From an uncultured Isosphaeraceae bacterium (GTDB lineage: Bacteria; Planctomycetota; Planctomycetia; Isosphaerales; Isosphaeraceae), in the NCBI GenBank assembly GCA_945957605.1, contig CAMFLR010000001.1, forward strand, positions 124,001-188,000: DNA of 64,000 bases. The letters run 5' to 3'. Both the position numbers and the translations under genes were made by a program. Of the stretch, positions 25,204 through 33,911 are shown piece by piece (position 1 is the stretch's first letter; each line of letters begins with the position of its first letter). The notes under the pieces are model-generated. The model was not told the origin of the DNA, ran no database searches, and worked only from the letters and a program-made list of their open reading frames with translations.

Positions 25204-28116
25204 ATGCGCACGATCGTACTTGCAATCATGATGGCGCTAGTTTGCGTCACGAGCTCGAGAGCGCTCGAGCCGATACCAGATAAGCTCGTCGTTTTAACAT
25301 TTGACGACGCGAGCCGGTCGCATGTGGAAGTGGCGGCCCCGTTGCTCAAGAAGCACGGGTTTGGCGCGACGTTCTTCATCACCGAAGGATTCGACTTCCC
25401 CACGAATAAACGCGACTACATGACGTGGGAAGAAGTGGCCCAACTGAATCGCGATGGATTCGAGATTGGTAACCACACGCGCGACCACAAGCCGCCATCG
25501 TCGAAAGACGCGAAAGAAACGCTCGCGCAGCTTGCAGCGATCGACGCGAAGTGCGCCGAGCATGGCATTCCCAAACCGGTGTCATTCGCCTATCCCGGCA
25601 ATGCGCTCGATAAGGATGTGCTCGCGCTTTTGCGACAACATGGAATCAAGTTCGCCCGCCGCGGTGGTGCGCCGGAATATCCCTATGAAAAAGGACAGGG
25701 ATTCGCATATGAGCCGGGGATTGACCATCCGCTGCTCATTCCGTCGGCCGGCGACGGTCGACCGAACTGGACGCTCGATAACTTCAAGCAGGCGGTGAAT
25801 CAGGCGCGCGGCGGAAAAATCGCGGTGATTCAGCTTCACGGCGTTCCGGACACGGCACATTCGTGGGTGAATACCCCAAAGGCGGTATTTGAATCGTACG
25901 TGCGATACCTCGCCGAGAATGGCTACAAGGTGATCGCCATGCGCGATCTGGCGAAATATGTTGATCCCGATCAGGTTCCCAAAGATCCCTGGGAAGTGAT
26001 TGAAAAACGCAAAGCCGCGCTCGCCACGAATACAACCCACACTCGCGCGAACGTGCCGGTCGAAATCTCGTTCACGGCGAATAACGTACCGAACGACCCG
26101 TTCACGGATTTCGAACTCGACGTCATGTTCAAAACTCCTTTAGGCGGGGCTTTGCGCGTGCCGGCCTTCTGGGCGGGAGGCAAAACGTGGAAGGTGCGAT
26201 ATGCCTCCCGCGAAATCGGCGTTCATGCGTATGTAACGCTGGCGAACTTTGCCGAGTTGAATGGCAAGCCTGGACGCGTCGAAGTTGAAGCTTATCAGGG
26301 CGAGAATCTGCTCTATAAGCTTGGACCTGTGCGCGTCGCCGACGACAAGCGGCACATGGCCTATGCTGATGGCACACCGTTCTTCTGGCTGGGCGACACA
26401 TGGTGGATGGGCCTCTGCCATCGCATGAAATTCCCCGAAGATTTCGCGACACTCACCGCCGATCGCAGAACGAAGGGCTTCAACGTCGTCCAGATCGTTG
26501 CTGGATTATATCCCGACATGCCGCCGTTTGATCCTCGAGGCGCGAACGAGGCGGGGTTCCCGTGGGATCCAAAATTCGAGCGGATTCGCCCTGAGTATTT
26601 CGACGCTGCCGATGCGCGGTTGCAATACCTTGTCGACCAGGGAATCACCCCCTGCATCGTCGGCATGTGGGGGTATTTTTTGCCGGAAATGGGAGTTGCA
26701 AAGGCGAAGGCCCACTGGCGTTATCTCATCGCACGCTATGGTAGTTGGCCGGTCGTCTGGTGTGTCGCGGGCGAGGCGAATTTGCCTTATTACCTCGCGA
26801 AAGGTTTCCCGTACGACTCGCGCGAACAGGTTCACGGCTGGACTGAGGTGATGAAATACGTTCGCGCCACTGACCCGTTCCATCGGCCCGTCACAATTCA
26901 TCCGACGGCGATCAACAAGTACACATCACGGCACGCAACCGATGATCCTGCCCTGCTCGACTTCGACATGCTGCAAACTCCGCATGGTCAGCGAGAGGCA
27001 GCAGGCATCACGTTGCAGGCAGTTCGCGAGTCGTACGCCGCATTGCCGAAAATGCCGGTGATCGACGGTGAGGCGGCTTACGAAAAGCTGAGTGACAGTC
27101 TCCCCACCGAATGGACTCGTGCGATGTTCTGGATTTGCATGGCCGAGGGCGCAGCGGGTCACACGTATGGGGCGAATGGCATCTGGCAGGTGAATCGCAA
27201 GGGGCAACCGCACGGTAAGTCGCCTCATGGAGGGTCGTACGGCCTTATCTCGTGGGATGAAGCGATGGTGCTACCTGGTTCTGGCCAGATTGCGGCGGGC
27301 AAAGCGTTCCTTGAAAAACGCGGCTGGACGAAGTTTGAACCGCATCCGGAGTGGGTTGCGTGGGACGGTGGAGATGCGGCGCAACCTCCTGCGCTCGGCA
27401 AGTGGATCTGGTTCCCGGAAGGTGATTCGTCAAAAGACGCGCCTGTTGCGCCGCGGTATTTCACACGCAAATTTGAGCTGCCAGCCGATCGCGCAATCAA
27501 ACGTGCTCGGTTGCGACTCGGGGCCGACGATCGTTACGAGGCGTGGGTGAATGATGCTTCCGTTGGCTCGGGCGGATCGTGGCTCGATCCTCTGTTGGTT
27601 GATGTCGCAACGCGATTGAAACCCGGTGTGAATCACCTGGCGATCCGCGCAGAAAACATGCCGGCGCCGGTGAAACTCAATCCGGCCGGATTGACCGCGG
27701 CGCTCGAAATTGAGTTCGCAGATGGCAACAAATTGCGCATCGAAACTGGCGCTTCCTGGCAGTCGTCAAAGAGCGAATTTCCGGGTTGGCGTACGGGCGC
27801 GAATACGGAAGACACCAAGCCTGCGCGCGAGATCGGCCCCATGGGCATCGCGCCATGGGGCATGCCGCAGTCACGTCCTGCATTCCCGCCGCTCGCGTTT
27901 GGCGATCCATCAGCCACGCGAGTGTTTTATATGCTCGATTGCAAACCCGTTGTGATCAAGGGGCTCGAACCGGGGCGGATGTACCGTGTCGAGTCATTCG
28001 ACACGGTTCAGGGACAAGCCGCTTCTGCAGGCGAAATCAAGGCTGATGCATCAGGCACTGCGCGACCCAGCGTTCCGGCGCACGGTCACGACTGGGTGTT
28101 GGCACTCACTCCTTGA
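25204..28116 (+). CDS. Secreted fusion: polysaccharide deacetylase + DUF5060-like + DUF4038 glycosidase + galactose-binding-like domain
   Basis: This 970-residue protein has a signal peptide (1-20). A NodB polysaccharide deacetylase domain (about 25-260) shows TFDD at 32-35 and the zinc pair His91/His95 in 'GNHTRDHK'. A beta domain of DUF5060 type (about 285-385) follows, then a DUF4038/GH140-like TIM barrel (about 388-745) with 'FFWLGDTWWMG' at 394-404, a likely acid/base Glu525 in 'VAGEAN' and likely nucleophile Glu623 in 'VIDGEAAYE'. A galactose-binding-like domain (about 765-890) and a tail end the protein. Two hydrolases in one chain suggest de-esterification followed by cleavage of an acetylated plant or algal glycan (inference). 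The ATG has GAGGAG upstream. The 3' end overlaps the convergent kinase gene by 31 bases. Confidence 0.87.
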   Translation: MRTIVLAIMMALVCVTSSRALEPIPDKLVVLTFDDASRSHVEVAAPLLKKHGFGATFFITEGFDFPTNKRDYMTWEEVAQLNRDGFEIGNHTRDHKPPSSKDAKETLAQLAAIDAKCAEHGIPKPVSFAYPGNALDKDVLALLRQHGIKFARRGGAPEYPYEKGQGFAYEPGIDHPLLIPSAGDGRPNWTLDNFKQAVNQARGGKIAVIQLHGVPDTAHSWVNTPKAVFESYVRYLAENGYKVIAMRDLAKYVDPDQVPKDPWEVIEKRKAALATNTTHTRANVPVEISFTANNVPNDPFTDFELDVMFKTPLGGALRVPAFWAGGKTWKVRYASREIGVHAYVTLANFAELNGKPGRVEVEAYQGENLLYKLGPVRVADDKRHMAYADGTPFFWLGDTWWMGLCHRMKFPEDFATLTADRRTKGFNVVQIVAGLYPDMPPFDPRGANEAGFPWDPKFERIRPEYFDAADARLQYLVDQGITPCIVGMWGYFLPEMGVAKAKAHWRYLIARYGSWPVVWCVAGEANLPYYLAKGFPYDSREQVHGWTEVMKYVRATDPFHRPVTIHPTAINKYTSRHATDDPALLDFDMLQTPHGQREAAGITLQAVRESYAALPKMPVIDGEAAYEKLSDSLPTEWTRAMFWICMAEGAAGHTYGANGIWQVNRKGQPHGKSPHGGSYGLISWDEAMVLPGSGQIAAGKAFLEKRGWTKFEPHPEWVAWDGGDAAQPPALGKWIWFPEGDSSKDAPVAPRYFTRKFELPADRAIKRARLRLGADDRYEAWVNDASVGSGGSWLDPLLVDVATRLKPGVNHLAIRAENMPAPVKLNPAGLTAALEIEFADGNKLRIETGASWQSSKSEFPGWRTGANTEDTKPAREIGPMGIAPWGMPQSRPAFPPLAFGDPSATRVFYMLDCKPVVIKGLEPGRMYRVESFDTVQGQAASAGEIKADASGTARPSVPAHGHDWVLALTP

Positions 28117-29768
28117 TGAGGCGGAATATCGCGCAGAAGCTTCTGCAAGGTGTTGAGGTCGAGCGGTTTCACGAGGTGGTGGTCGAACCCCGCCTCGCGA
28201 GACCGCCGCAGATCTTCCTCCTGTCCCCAGCCAGTCATTGCGACAATGAGCGGCTGGTCGCCTTCGGTGCGCAGCCTGAGCAATTCCGCCACCTTGTAGC
28301 CGCTTAGGCCGGGCAAGCCGATATCGAGAAGCACGACGTGCGGCTTGAACGCGAGTGCTTTCTCAAGCGCTTCTTCACCACCAAAACAGACGAGCGTGTC
28401 TTGCTGCCAGACTTCGCTAAGTAGCAGACCAATCGACTTGGCCGAGTCGACGTTGTCGTCGACAATGAGCACCCTGCGTCTGGGCAGCCCTACTCCGTCG
28501 ACCGAGAAGCCGTCGACCTGTTGAGTCGGTTTCACGCTAGTCGCCGGGGTGCGAAAAACCGGCAGCCTTATGATGAATTGCGACCCTTTTCCAAGACCAT
28601 CGCTCCACGCCGCAACGCTACCGCCGTGCAGCTCGGTCAGGCTTTTCACCAGGCTCAGGCCGAGCCCCAGACCGCCTTGCGAGCGGTCGAGCCGGCGTTC
28701 AACCTGGACAAATAGGTCGAAAATGTGTGGTAGTTTTTCAGGCGCGATCCCGATGCCGCTATCGGTAAGCGTGATGACCACAGTGTCGCCGTCGAGCCGG
28801 GCGGCGAGATGAATTTCGGCCCCGGTGTCAGAATACTTCGCAGCGTTGGTCAGCAGGTTGCCCAGGATCTGTTCGAGTCGCGTTGGGTCGGCGTTGAGGC
28901 GAATGGTTTGAATGGGTAAGGACACGGAAAGTTCGTGATTCTTGGCATCCATCATTGGCCGCGCCGCTTCCACTGCGCGGTGCACAACGGTGCTTAGCTC
29001 GACGATTTCCTTGCGCAGCTCAATCTTGCCCGAGGTGATTCGCGAAACGTCCATCAGGTCGTCGATCAACCGCGCAAGGTGAGAAACCTGGCGCTCCATC
29101 AGACCCTGGACTTTTTCCGAGTACGACGGATCATCGCCGCTATGTTTGAGCACATAAAGCGCATTGCGAATCGGCGCGAGCGGGTTGCGAAGTTCGTGCG
29201 CGAGCATCGCCAGGAATTCATCCTTGCGGCGATTCGCTTCCTGCAACGACATGCGTTCGCGTTGCTCCGTCAGGTCGCTGACGATCATGCAAATTGATAG
29301 CTCGTCGTTGACGATGAGCGATGAGATCGCCACGAGTACGGGAAGCCGGTCGCCATTGTCGAACTCGAACTCGAATTCTCCATGATGGCCGGTCGTTCGG
29401 CCGCGATCGAGCGCTTCGAGGAATTCAGCGCGGTGCGCACGGGGGAGAAACTCGGTGACACTCGCACCAATCACGCGCTCGATCGGCCGCGAAACCATCT
29501 CGGCGAATCGACGATTGCAGTAGAGGATAACGGCGGCGACGCTTACCGTCGCCGCGCCTTGCTGCATCGACTCGATCAATTCGCGGTAAGGATGATCGGC
29601 GCCGTGGAGCGTGAAAACGCGATCGCCATTGGGGCCGTTTACAACCAGCGCATCAACCTCGCCATTGCGAATCGCGCGCAGAGTCTCTTCGGCTTCTTCC
29701 AATCGATTTCTTAGCGATTCCACGTCGTCATTATCAAAGTCGGAAGACACGTGACCGGTCTCCTTCAC
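28086..29768 (-). CDS. PAS hybrid sensor histidine kinase with receiver domain, in kai operon
   Basis: This 560-residue soluble hybrid kinase has an N-terminal coiled segment (about 16-36), a PAS domain (about 60-170), HisKA with phospho-acceptor His191 in 'LAHELRNPLAPI', HATPase_c ('DSGIGIAPEKLPHIF' 337-350, 'GGLGLGLSLVKSL'), and a receiver domain (about 432-550) with acidic pair 'VDDN' and phospho-acceptor Asp482 in 'LLDIGLPGLSG'. There are no membrane helices. It starts with GTG, overlapping the kaiB stop by 4 bases (GTGA), so translation is coupled to the Kai genes. It is the probable output or input partner of KaiC/KaiB, in place of the cyanobacterial SasA, but unlike SasA it has no KaiB-like sensor domain of its own. 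No DNA-binding output domain is present. Confidence 0.88.
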   Translation of the reverse strand: MKETGHVSSDFDNDDVESLRNRLEEAEETLRAIRNGEVDALVVNGPNGDRVFTLHGADHPYRELIESMQQGAATVSVAAVILYCNRRFAEMVSRPIERVIGASVTEFLPRAHRAEFLEALDRGRTTGHHGEFEFEFDNGDRLPVLVAISSLIVNDELSICMIVSDLTEQRERMSLQEANRRKDEFLAMLAHELRNPLAPIRNALYVLKHSGDDPSYSEKVQGLMERQVSHLARLIDDLMDVSRITSGKIELRKEIVELSTVVHRAVEAARPMMDAKNHELSVSLPIQTIRLNADPTRLEQILGNLLTNAAKYSDTGAEIHLAARLDGDTVVITLTDSGIGIAPEKLPHIFDLFVQVERRLDRSQGGLGLGLSLVKSLTELHGGSVAAWSDGLGKGSQFIIRLPVFRTPATSVKPTQQVDGFSVDGVGLPRRRVLIVDDNVDSAKSIGLLLSEVWQQDTLVCFGGEEALEKALAFKPHVVLLDIGLPGLSGYKVAELLRLRTEGDQPLIVAMTGWGQEEDLRRSREAGFDHHLVKPLDLNTLQKLLRDIPPHQGVSANTQS

Positions 29769-30109
29769 TCCACGATGTTCAAGCCTTTCAACACTCGCGG
29801 CTTGTCCGAGAGGTCGCCTACCAGCTTGCGCAAAGGCAGTGGTAGAAGCTTGATCAACGTGGGAGTTGCCACAATCTGGTGCGATCGGGCGTTTATGGGC
29901 AATTGATAAATATCCACGACTTCAAGTTCGTAACGGCCTTCGAGGTATTCTTCGCAGATTGCCTTGATGCGCGCAATGGCTTCAGTCGAGCGCGGAGTCA
30001 TACCGCTGACGAACAATCGGAGATGATACTTTTCCCACGCCGGTTCACCGTCCAACGTGGGAGTGGAGATATCACCGTGCGGTGGAGAGTCCGCGTTGCT
30101 AATCGCCAT
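29765..30109 (-). CDS. kaiB: KaiB-family protein (second copy)
   Basis: This 114-residue protein has a 25-residue polar N-terminal extension followed by the thioredoxin-like KaiB fold: 'YHLRLFVSGMTPRSTEAI' strand-helix, 'YELEVVDIYQLPINA', the conserved 'IVATPTLIKLLPLPLRK' with cis-Pro region, and 'LVGDLSDKPRVLKGL'. KaiB binds the KaiC ring and releases or sequesters other partners. The ATG lies 4 bases after the stop of the upstream kaiB copy and its own stop overlaps the kinase start. It is about one-third identical by eye to the other copy, so the two probably have separate roles. A longer frame upstream overlaps that other copy and is rejected. Confidence 0.9.
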   Translation of the reverse strand: MAISNADSPPHGDISTPTLDGEPAWEKYHLRLFVSGMTPRSTEAIARIKAICEEYLEGRYELEVVDIYQLPINARSHQIVATPTLIKLLPLPLRKLVGDLSDKPRVLKGLNIVE

Positions 30110-30113
30110 TGGT

Positions 30114-30434
30114 TTACTCTGCCTGCGATTTTGCGGGACGGAGTTGCAGCCCGACCAGGACGCGTTCCGTGTCGGAGAGGTCGCCGATGATCTTGCGGAT
30201 TGGTTCGGGCAGCTTGCGAACAAGCGTGGGAATCGCCACTATCTGGTCGCCGCGGGCAAGTTGAGGATTCACCAGCAGGTCGATCACCTGAATCGTGTAT
30301 TTCCCATTTAAATGTTCTTCGCAAACTTTCTTCAAATTTGCAAATGCTGTGACTGATTTTGCGGTCTGCCCAGCCACGTAGAGGCAGAGATCCCAGGTTT
30401 CGTCGATCGTGTCCCACTCGCTTGTATCGGACAT
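30114..30434 (-). CDS. kaiB: KaiB-family protein (first copy)
   Basis: This 106-residue KaiB protein shows '[18 protein letters not shown]', '[18 protein letters not shown]', '[17 protein letters not shown]' and '[15 protein letters not shown]', all diagnostic of the family. A strong ribosome binding site, AAGGAG, lies seven bases before this ATG, so the nine extra in-frame residues upstream are left out. It is the second gene of the operon, 61 bases after kaiC, and is followed after 4 bases by the other kaiB copy. Residues of the fold-switching region are present, but whether it switches fold cannot be read from sequence. Confidence 0.92.
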   Translation of the reverse strand: MSDTSEWDTIDETWDLCLYVAGQTAKSVTAFANLKKVCEEHLNGKYTIQVIDLLVNPQLARGDQIVAIPTLVRKLPEPIRKIIGDLSDTERVLVGLQLRPAKSQAE

Positions 30435-30495
30435 GACACACTCCTTAGGTCGTTGAACCATTGTGGTTGTTCAATCGTGCAATCCACGAGCGTTC

Positions 30496-31941
30496 TCACG
30501 TTGTTGCCTCTCCACCTCTCTCTATCGCGAGTTTGACGCCGTCGCTCGTGATTTTGTAGTTGCGAATCTTCCGAGAATGTCGCAGGCCACGCGCTTTCAC
30601 GATGGCGAGCGACGTCCGCCGTTCATCGTCCTCCGTAAAGTCTTCAAGCCAGATCCATGCATCGATAATCGAGGAAATTCCGCTCGTTGCTTCATCAGGC
30701 GAATCGCGCTTGTGAGTCAGGTTCGTGAGCACTGTTGTGATGCCTCGCGCCTTGAGCAAATCGATCAAGCGCACGAGCATCGAATGTGCATCAATCGTCG
30801 TTCCCGCCGCGAGGAAGTTGCTGATCGGGTCGACCACAACTACCGTCGGATTGAACTCGCGGACGAGTCGTTGAAGTGTGACAAGGTGCATTTCCAACCC
30901 GAATCGAGTTGGACGCGAGGAATAGATCTTGAGCTTGCCGGATTCGAGCGATCGGCCGAGGTTGATCCCGATCGACTGCATGTTGCGAAGTAATTGCTTG
31001 GGCGATTCCTCAAAAGAGAAGTAAAGGCATCGTTCGCCTCGCTCGCAGGCGCCTTCGGCAAAATGAGCACCTAGGCTGGTTTTGCCGGTGCCTGCAGTTC
31101 CCGAGATGAGCACGCTACTGCCGCGGAGATAGCCGCCACCATCGAACATGGAGTCGAGCTCGGCGATGCCGGTTGAGATCCGCTCGTCGGTCGCTTCGTG
31201 CGTCAGGCCGGCCGCAGTGATCGGCACAACCGAGATGCCGTCGTTGTCGATCAGAAACGGGAATTCGTTTGTATCATGCGCAGTGCCGCGGTATTTCACG
31301 ACGCGCAGCCGGCGCGTGGATATCTGGTCGTGCACGCGATGGTCGAGCAAGATCACGCAGTCGGAGACGTATTCTTCCAACCCGTGTCGTGTGAGTGTTC
31401 CTTCGGCGCGCTCGGCAGTGATGACTGCCGTGACGCCTTTTTTCTTGAGCCAGCGGAACAGCCGGCTGATCTCATCACGCAGGATCAACGTGTTCGAGAG
31501 GCCGCTAAAAAGGACCTCGATCGTGTCGATCACAACGCGTTTGGCGCCAATCGAATCGATTGCGAATCCGAGCCGGACGAAAAGTCCTTCAAGGTCGAAT
31601 TCACCAGTCTCTTCGATCTCGCTGCGATCGACATGAACATAGTCGATGTCGATCAGCTTCCGGGCGACGAGGTCGGCCACTTCGAACCCGAGCGACTGCA
31701 CGTTCTTCGCGAGTTCTTCTGCGGTTTCCTCGAACGCTATGAACAAGCCAGGCTCACCGTGATCGGTTGCGCCTCGTACGAGGAACTCCATCGCGAGCAG
31801 CGTTTTGCCACTTCCTGCGCTACCGCAGACCAGAGTCGGGCGGCCCTTGGGAAAGCCCCCACGTGTGACCTCGTCCAGTCCTGCAATTCCGGTCGGCACT
31901 TTCTCCAATGTGCCTTCGAGAACACCATCAGCGCTTTTCAT
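30496..31941 (-). CDS. kaiC: KaiC: double RecA-domain circadian-type ATPase/kinase
   Basis: This 481-residue KaiC has two RecA/KaiC domains. CI has P-loop GSAGSGKT at 40-47 and catalytic Glu71-Glu72; CII has GTAGTGKT at 281-288 and Glu311-Glu312. The phosphorylation site equivalent to cyanobacterial Ser431-Thr432 is Ser423-Ser424 in '[14 protein letters not shown]', so autophosphorylation remains possible. The protein ends about 30 residues earlier than Synechococcus KaiC (from memory 519 residues); the missing part is the A-loop and tail that KaiA binds, in agreement with the absence of kaiA. A GTG nine bases upstream is an alternative start. It heads the operon kaiC-kaiB-kaiB-histidine kinase and has a long leader with a hairpin. 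Confidence 0.92.
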   Translation of the reverse strand: MKSADGVLEGTLEKVPTGIAGLDEVTRGGFPKGRPTLVCGSAGSGKTLLAMEFLVRGATDHGEPGLFIAFEETAEELAKNVQSLGFEVADLVARKLIDIDYVHVDRSEIEETGEFDLEGLFVRLGFAIDSIGAKRVVIDTIEVLFSGLSNTLILRDEISRLFRWLKKKGVTAVITAERAEGTLTRHGLEEYVSDCVILLDHRVHDQISTRRLRVVKYRGTAHDTNEFPFLIDNDGISVVPITAAGLTHEATDERISTGIAELDSMFDGGGYLRGSSVLISGTAGTGKTSLGAHFAEGACERGERCLYFSFEESPKQLLRNMQSIGINLGRSLESGKLKIYSSRPTRFGLEMHLVTLQRLVREFNPTVVVVDPISNFLAAGTTIDAHSMLVRLIDLLKARGITTVLTNLTHKRDSPDEATSGISSIIDAWIWLEDFTEDDERRTSLAIVKARGLRHSRKIRNYKITSDGVKLAIERGGEATT

Positions 31942-32360
31942 GTCGTACACATCTCGCAGTTAAGAACCCCTCATTGCCGTTGAACGATCTCCCCCGCCGG
32001 CACTCCGGCAACCTGACCGTTCAACGGACGACACTTTCACAGCCGCGAAGACCGAACGCACATCGCGTGCCAATTGCTCGCGATACTGACCGGAAATCAG
32101 AACTCAATGGTCATGATTATGCGTCTTTCGCAGCCAATCGGCATAAACCAAGACAGGGTTTCAGGTTGCGCAACACGGTTGGTAGCCTATTCGAGTGTTC
32201 AGTTGATGGGTGGCAGGCTGGCCTGGTCTGGTCCCGGGCGGAAGAGAAGATTAGACTATTTGGCTGCGAAATTCCGAGCGCGGCGGCCCGCAATGGGAGA
32301 TTCCGGGCGGCTGCGATTTGCCTTCAACTTTCTCACCATGCAAAGGTTGAACGAAGCGCG
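31942..32360. other. Divergent intergenic region between kaiC and gnd
   Basis: About 420 bases with the kaiC leader hairpin at one end. A rightward open frame runs through it into gnd but has no coding-like composition. No clear promoter boxes were found for gnd. Confidence 0.4.
31977..32027 (-). promoter_or_regulatory. Nested hairpin in kaiC leader
   Basis: A perfect 10-bp inverted repeat, CCGTTGAACG with CGTTCAACGG, encloses a second perfect 5-bp hairpin, GCCGG-CACT-CCGGC. It lies about 35 bases upstream of the kaiC start. It could be an operator, an attenuator-like leader structure or a promoter-proximal terminator; no T run follows on the kaiC strand. Confidence 0.45.
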
Positions 32361-33818
32361 ATGAGCGAACCCACCGCCGACATTGGACTGATTGGCCTCG
32401 CCGTGATGGGCGAGAACCTGGTTCTGAACATGGAAAGCCACGGCTACACGGTGGCGGTCTACAACCGAACAACTTCGAAGGTCGACGAATTCGTCAACGG
32501 TCGCGGCAAGGGGAAGAAGCTCGTCGGCGCTCACACGGTGAAGGACCTGGTCGCATCGCTCAAGCGCCCGCGCAAGGTCATGATCATGGTTAAAGCGGGT
32601 GCGCCCGTCGATGCCGTGATCGAAGAAGTCGCGCCGTTCCTCGAACCGGGCGACATCCTCATCGACGGTGGCAACACCCACTATCCCGACACCACCCGCC
32701 GCACCCGCGCCCTCAAAGAAAAGGGCCTGCTGTTCGTCGGCACCGGCGTCTCGGGCGGTGAAGAAGGTGCGCTCAAGGGACCGTCGATCATGCCGGGCGG
32801 CAATCCCGACGCGTGGGAATCGGTGAAGCCGATCTTCCAGGCGATCGCGGCCAAGGTCGATGGCGGCACCCCCTGCTGCGATTGGGTCGGCGACGAAGGA
32901 GCCGGGCACTATGTGAAGATGGTGCACAACGGCATCGAATATGGCGATATGCAGCTTTGCTGCGAAGCCTACCAGCTCATGAAAGACCTCGCCGGGATGG
33001 ACGCCCCCGCGATTGGCGAAGTCTTCGGTCGTTGGAATCAGGGGAAGCTCGACAGCTACCTCGTCGAGATCACCCGCGACATCCTGGCGTACAAGGATGA
33101 AGACGGCCAACCGCTCGTCGATAAGATCCTCGACACCGCCGGCCAGAAGGGCACCGGCAAGTGGACCGTCACGTCGGCGCTTGATCTCGGCATCTCGCTG
33201 ACGCTGATCGGCGAGGCCGTGTTCTCGCGCTGCCTGTCGGCTCAAAAGGAAGAGCGCGTCGAGGCGAGCAAGGTGCTCGAAGGGCCGATTCCGAAGATGT
33301 CCGGCGACATGCAGGCGTTCATCAACGACATCGAGCAGGCTCTCTACGCGAGCAAGCTCGTGTCGTACGCTCAGGGCTACGTCCTGATGAACGCGATGGC
33401 CAAGGAATCGGGCTGGAAGATCAACAACGGCGGCGTCGCTCTGATGTGGCGTGGCGGTTGCATCATCCGTAGTGCGTTCCTCGGCAAGATCAAGGAAGCG
33501 TTCGACCGTAACCCGAACCTGACGAACCTGCTGCTCGATCCTTACTTCAAGGAAGAGATCACCAAGGCGCAGGTCGGCTGGCGGCGCGTTTGCTCGGCCG
33601 CTGTGAGCCTGGGTATCCCCGTCCCGGCGATGACCTCTGCCCTCGCCTACTTCGATGGCTATCGCTCGGGCCGCTTGCCCGCCAACCTGCTGCAGGCCCA
33701 ACGCGATTACTTCGGCGCCCACACGTACGAGCGGACCGACAAGCCGCGCGGTGAGTTCTTCCACACGAACTGGACCGGCCGCGGCGGCACGACGGCGTCG
33801 ACAACGTATAACGTCTGA
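32361..33818 (+). CDS. gnd: 6-phosphogluconate dehydrogenase (decarboxylating)
   Basis: This 485-residue enzyme of the oxidative pentose phosphate pathway converts 6-phosphogluconate and NADP+ to ribulose 5-phosphate, CO2 and NADPH. Visible marks are the N-terminal '[17 protein letters not shown]' Rossmann motif, '[11 protein letters not shown]', '[20 protein letters not shown]' and '[14 protein letters not shown]' containing the catalytic Lys, and the C-terminal dimer tail with '[15 protein letters not shown]'. Length is that of the long, homodimeric form. The ATG begins just before the first Rossmann strand; an upstream in-frame reading of 150 residues is not conserved. It is divergent from the kai operon; a metabolic link to KaiC is only speculation. 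Confidence 0.96.
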   Translation: MSEPTADIGLIGLAVMGENLVLNMESHGYTVAVYNRTTSKVDEFVNGRGKGKKLVGAHTVKDLVASLKRPRKVMIMVKAGAPVDAVIEEVAPFLEPGDILIDGGNTHYPDTTRRTRALKEKGLLFVGTGVSGGEEGALKGPSIMPGGNPDAWESVKPIFQAIAAKVDGGTPCCDWVGDEGAGHYVKMVHNGIEYGDMQLCCEAYQLMKDLAGMDAPAIGEVFGRWNQGKLDSYLVEITRDILAYKDEDGQPLVDKILDTAGQKGTGKWTVTSALDLGISLTLIGEAVFSRCLSAQKEERVEASKVLEGPIPKMSGDMQAFINDIEQALYASKLVSYAQGYVLMNAMAKESGWKINNGGVALMWRGGCIIRSAFLGKIKEAFDRNPNLTNLLLDPYFKEEITKAQVGWRRVCSAAVSLGIPVPAMTSALAYFDGYRSGRLPANLLQAQRDYFGAHTYERTDKPRGEFFHTNWTGRGGTTASTTYNV

Positions 33819-33838
33819 CGCATTTGAATTGACACACC

Positions 33839-33874
33839 AAGTCCGGGCTCGATTTCATGCGAGCCCGGACTTTT
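33839..33874 (+). terminator. Rho-independent terminator after gnd
   Basis: A perfect 13-bp stem, AAGTCCGGGCTCG with CGAGCCCGGACTT, has an 8-base loop and a TTTT end. Confidence 0.9.
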
Positions 33875-33911
33875 CTGAGACGCGGCAGAATCTTCGGTCA
33901 AAGTTCATTTT

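Noticed and set aside
31908-32360. 150-residue N-terminal extension of 6-phosphogluconate dehydrogenase
   Set aside because: Overlaps the kaiC 5' end, has no conserved features, and the Rossmann motif starts right after the internal ATG.
32256-33764. 502-codon minus-strand open frame
   Set aside because: Antisense to gnd, whose product is unmistakable.
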